Below, one piece after another: positions 6,106 through 7,648 of a stretch of 7,648 nucleotides of DNA (positions are counted from its first letter, which is position 1; every line of letters starts with the position of its first letter). Origin of the DNA: Candidatus Zhuqueibacterota bacterium RBG_16_48_16. GTDB taxonomy: Bacteria > Zhuqueibacterota > Zhuqueibacteria > Residuimicrobiales > Sediminimicrobiaceae. The stretch lies in NCBI GenBank assembly GCA_001771235.1, contig METF01000009.1, positions 15,813-23,460 on the forward strand. The letters run 5' to 3'. Below the pieces are notes generated by a model, which saw only the letters and a program-made list of their open reading frames with translations, had not been told where the DNA came from and searched no databases. Made by a program: the position numbers and the translations under genes.

Positions 6106-7236
6106 ATGAAAAAAAAGATTGTTCTGGTCAGTGGTTGCTTTGATTTATTGCATGCCGGTCATATTGCTTTTTTCAAGCAAGCTTCTTCGTATGGACGGCT
6201 GTATGTTGCCGTCGGTGCGGATAAAAATATCACGTTGCTAAAAGGTAAAGCGCCCTATTTCTCGCAAACGGAGCGCGTCTATATGGTGAATGCCGTCAGG
6301 TACGTGGAGGAGGCGTTTGTGGCATCCGGCTCCGGCGTGCTTGACTTCGAGCCGGACCTGGCGCGGATTAAACCCAATGTTCTCATCGTCAACTCCGATG
6401 GGCATGCAGAGGAAAAGGAAAAGATCTGCCGGGAAAACAACATTGAGTACGTCGTTTTTGACCGCGTGCCTGAGAAAGGACTCCCGGCGCGCTCCAGCTC
6501 TGCGACAAAAAAAGAGCTTCGATTTCCCTATCGATTGTGCCTGGCAGGCGGGTGGCTGGACCAACCGTGGGTTTCGCAAGTCTATCCGGGCCCCGTGGTT
6601 GTCGTACAAATCCGACCGACCAGGGATTTTCAGGACCGTGCGGGTCTGGCTACCAGTTCCCGCAAAGTGGCCGTTGCCCTGTGGGGCGATCAATATCCAA
6701 AGGGCGATCCCATGAAAAATGCAAAATACCTTTTTGGTGCGGAAAATCCGCCGGGGACAAGGTATGTTTCCGGATCGCAGGATCACCTCGGCCTGCTTCT
6801 TCCAGGTGCGAATCGTTTATATTATGACGGCGACTTTTGGCCAAGCCAAATCGATTCGAGTACGGATAAAGAGACATGCGACTGGCTGTCACGAGTCATT
6901 CATTTAATATCGTTAAAGCCGCGCCCGCTCGGATACGATCCACTGGCCACAAAGGATCTCAGAGAAAGCTACATCAAAGAATTGGCTGAAGCAGGGGAGC
7001 TTTGCTGGAAGAGCATATCGAGCCATGACGCAAAGGGATTGGGTGAGTCCCTGAAACGGACGCTTTTTTCCTGGCGCAAGATATTGCCGCTCGCCGTTCC
7101 GGATTGGATTTTTGAAAATGCTTCTCAATTTGATAAATACTGTGGATATAACACCACCGGTTGCGGCGGTGGCTATTTCATTGTGGTATCCGAGGAGCCG
7201 ATCAAAGGCGCCATCCACATCAAAGTGAGATATTGA
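6106..7236 (+). CDS. Bifunctional-looking HxGH nucleotidylyltransferase / GHMP-kinase-like protein
   Basis: 376 residues in two parts. The N-terminal part (about 1-136) is a cytidylyl/adenylyltransferase-type Rossmann domain: SGCFDLLHAGHIAFF (9-23) holds the catalytic HAGH (16-19), VGADKNITLLKGK (36-48) and SQTERVYMVNAVRYV (53-67) follow, and ARSSSATK (128-135) stands where the family's ISTTxIK nucleotide loop sits. It should join a sugar phosphate or similar to a nucleotide. The C-terminal part looks like a compact GHMP kinase: LCLAGGWLDQ (144-153) as motif 1, RAGLATSSRK (178-187) as motif 2 and TGCGGGYFIVVSEE (351-364) as the glycine-rich motif 3; GSQDHLGLLLPG and NRLYYDG (223-242) also fit sugar-kinase relatives. 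Motifs 1 and 2 are only about 30 residues apart, much closer than in typical GHMP kinases. Substrate and nucleotide cannot be read from sequence. A stop codon at 6097-6099 limits the start to this ATG, which lacks a clear ribosome site. Neighbours are a GDP-mannose 3,5-epimerase and a FucP-like permease. Confidence 0.75.
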   Translation: MKKKIVLVSGCFDLLHAGHIAFFKQASSYGRLYVAVGADKNITLLKGKAPYFSQTERVYMVNAVRYVEEAFVASGSGVLDFEPDLARIKPNVLIVNSDGHAEEKEKICRENNIEYVVFDRVPEKGLPARSSSATKKELRFPYRLCLAGGWLDQPWVSQVYPGPVVVVQIRPTRDFQDRAGLATSSRKVAVALWGDQYPKGDPMKNAKYLFGAENPPGTRYVSGSQDHLGLLLPGANRLYYDGDFWPSQIDSSTDKETCDWLSRVIHLISLKPRPLGYDPLATKDLRESYIKELAEAGELCWKSISSHDAKGLGESLKRTLFSWRKILPLAVPDWIFENASQFDKYCGYNTTGCGGGYFIVVSEEPIKGAIHIKVRY

Positions 7237-7447
7237 CCTGTGCAAGAGTTAAGCTCATCCGCCTGGTAATTAGAGTCCGAACGATAACTATTTAATTTGG
7301 AATTTGGAACCATGCGATCTGGTGCTTAACCTTTACTTGCTTGAATAAGAAGATTGTCCGGCTAAATGCCACCACATTTATTACTTTGATTCTTGCAGAG
7401 AATGCTTAAATTACGCCGATAAAATTCAATATGAAAGGCAATACCCT
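7237..7447 (+). other. Intergenic region before the FucP-like gene
   Basis: 211 nt with no gene. It contains a 7-nt tandem repeat AATTTGG (7294-7307) and an AT-rich stretch (7371-7430). A TTACTTTG at 7381-7388 is one base off the TAnnTTTG element but has no TTG at the right distance. I see no stem followed by a T run, so no terminator after the kinase gene. Confidence 0.3.
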
Positions 7448-7648
7448 ATGACGACGAACTCATTTTTCACTCCTGGTGACAAAAAGCCCCAAGCCGGATT
7501 GGTTCCACGTCACATCCTGTGGCCATTTATCCTTTTGACAAGCTTGTTCGCCTGGTGGGGACTGGCCAATAACATGACCGATACATTACTGGCAGCATTC
7601 AAACGAATCATGAGTATGTCCGATTCACAAACGGCTTTGATCCAACTG
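7448..7648 (+). CDS. FucP-like sugar:H+ symporter (MFS), N-terminal part cut by window end
   Basis: 67 residues run from the ATG at 7448 to the window edge without a stop. After a short polar N terminus the first membrane helix begins near residue 22 (ILWPFILLTSLFAWWGLANN), followed by MTDTLLAAFKRIMSMSD and QTALIQL. This pattern matches the first helix and loop of the E. coli L-fucose permease FucP (SLFFLWAVANNLNDILLPQF, then QAGLIQ). Asp45 here aligns with FucP Asp46, a residue of the sugar pocket needed for transport. FucP carries L-fucose, L-galactose and D-arabinose with a proton across the inner membrane; other members of this group carry glucose, galactose or N-acetylglucosamine, so the substrate is open. 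A GAAAGG sequence at 7433-7438, 9 nt before the ATG, supports the start. It follows the kinase gene on the same strand after 211 nt, so it may have its own promoter. Confidence 0.8.
   Translation, partial: MTTNSFFTPGDKKPQAGLVPRHILWPFILLTSLFAWWGLANNMTDTLLAAFKRIMSMSDSQTALIQL

Noticed and set aside
6238..6786. Long minus-strand open frame (182 codons) opposite the kinase gene
   Set aside because: It is antisense to a gene with clear HxGH and GHMP motifs and has no family-like sequence itself.

Overview
The window looks like a chromosomal fragment from a Gram-negative member of the FCB superphylum (Bacteroidota / Ignavibacteria / Calditrichota / candidate phylum KSB1-like). The main reason is the secreted LamG protein, which ends in a typical FCB C-terminal sorting domain (QNYPNPFNPAT block, then GVYFYKI and a basic last residue). 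A Bacteroidota-like promoter (TTG-N19-TATATTTG) in front of it agrees. I cannot name a genus. All assignments come from reading motifs; no database search was run.

Left part (1-967): the 3' end of a plus-strand gene for an arginyl/leucyl-tRNA-protein-transferase-like acyltransferase. Beyond it lie minus-strand remnants: an N-terminal piece of a pRiA4b ORF-3-like protein joined directly to an out-of-frame, frameshifted piece of a two-component receiver domain. This stretch looks like a decayed mosaic rather than working genes.

Middle part (995-4719, all minus strand, tightly spaced): a secreted LamG protein with a sorting domain, then a membrane-anchored SGNH-hydrolase/TPR protein (GTG start, 32-nt gap), then methylglyoxal synthase mgsA (12-nt gap). 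They read as one transcription unit from a promoter at about 4778-4807. The two envelope proteins make sense together; why mgsA follows them is not clear from sequence.

Right part (5054-7648, all plus strand): across a 334-nt divergent intergenic region lies a GDP-mannose 3,5-epimerase very like the plant ascorbate-pathway enzyme, with all four catalytic residues present. Next is a two-domain protein with an HxGH nucleotidylyltransferase domain at the N terminus and a compact GHMP-kinase-like domain at the C terminus. Last is the start of an L-fucose-permease (FucP)-like MFS transporter, cut by the window end. The epimerase product is GDP-L-galactose; L-galactose is 6-hydroxy-L-fucose, and FucP is known to carry both sugars. 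The domain order nucleotidylyltransferase-kinase copies that of the Bacteroides fucose salvage enzyme FKP but with an unrelated nucleotidylyltransferase fold. I infer an activated L-sugar (L-galactose / L-fucose type) or heptose supply module, probably for surface glycans. This is the most interesting part of the window and is a hypothesis.
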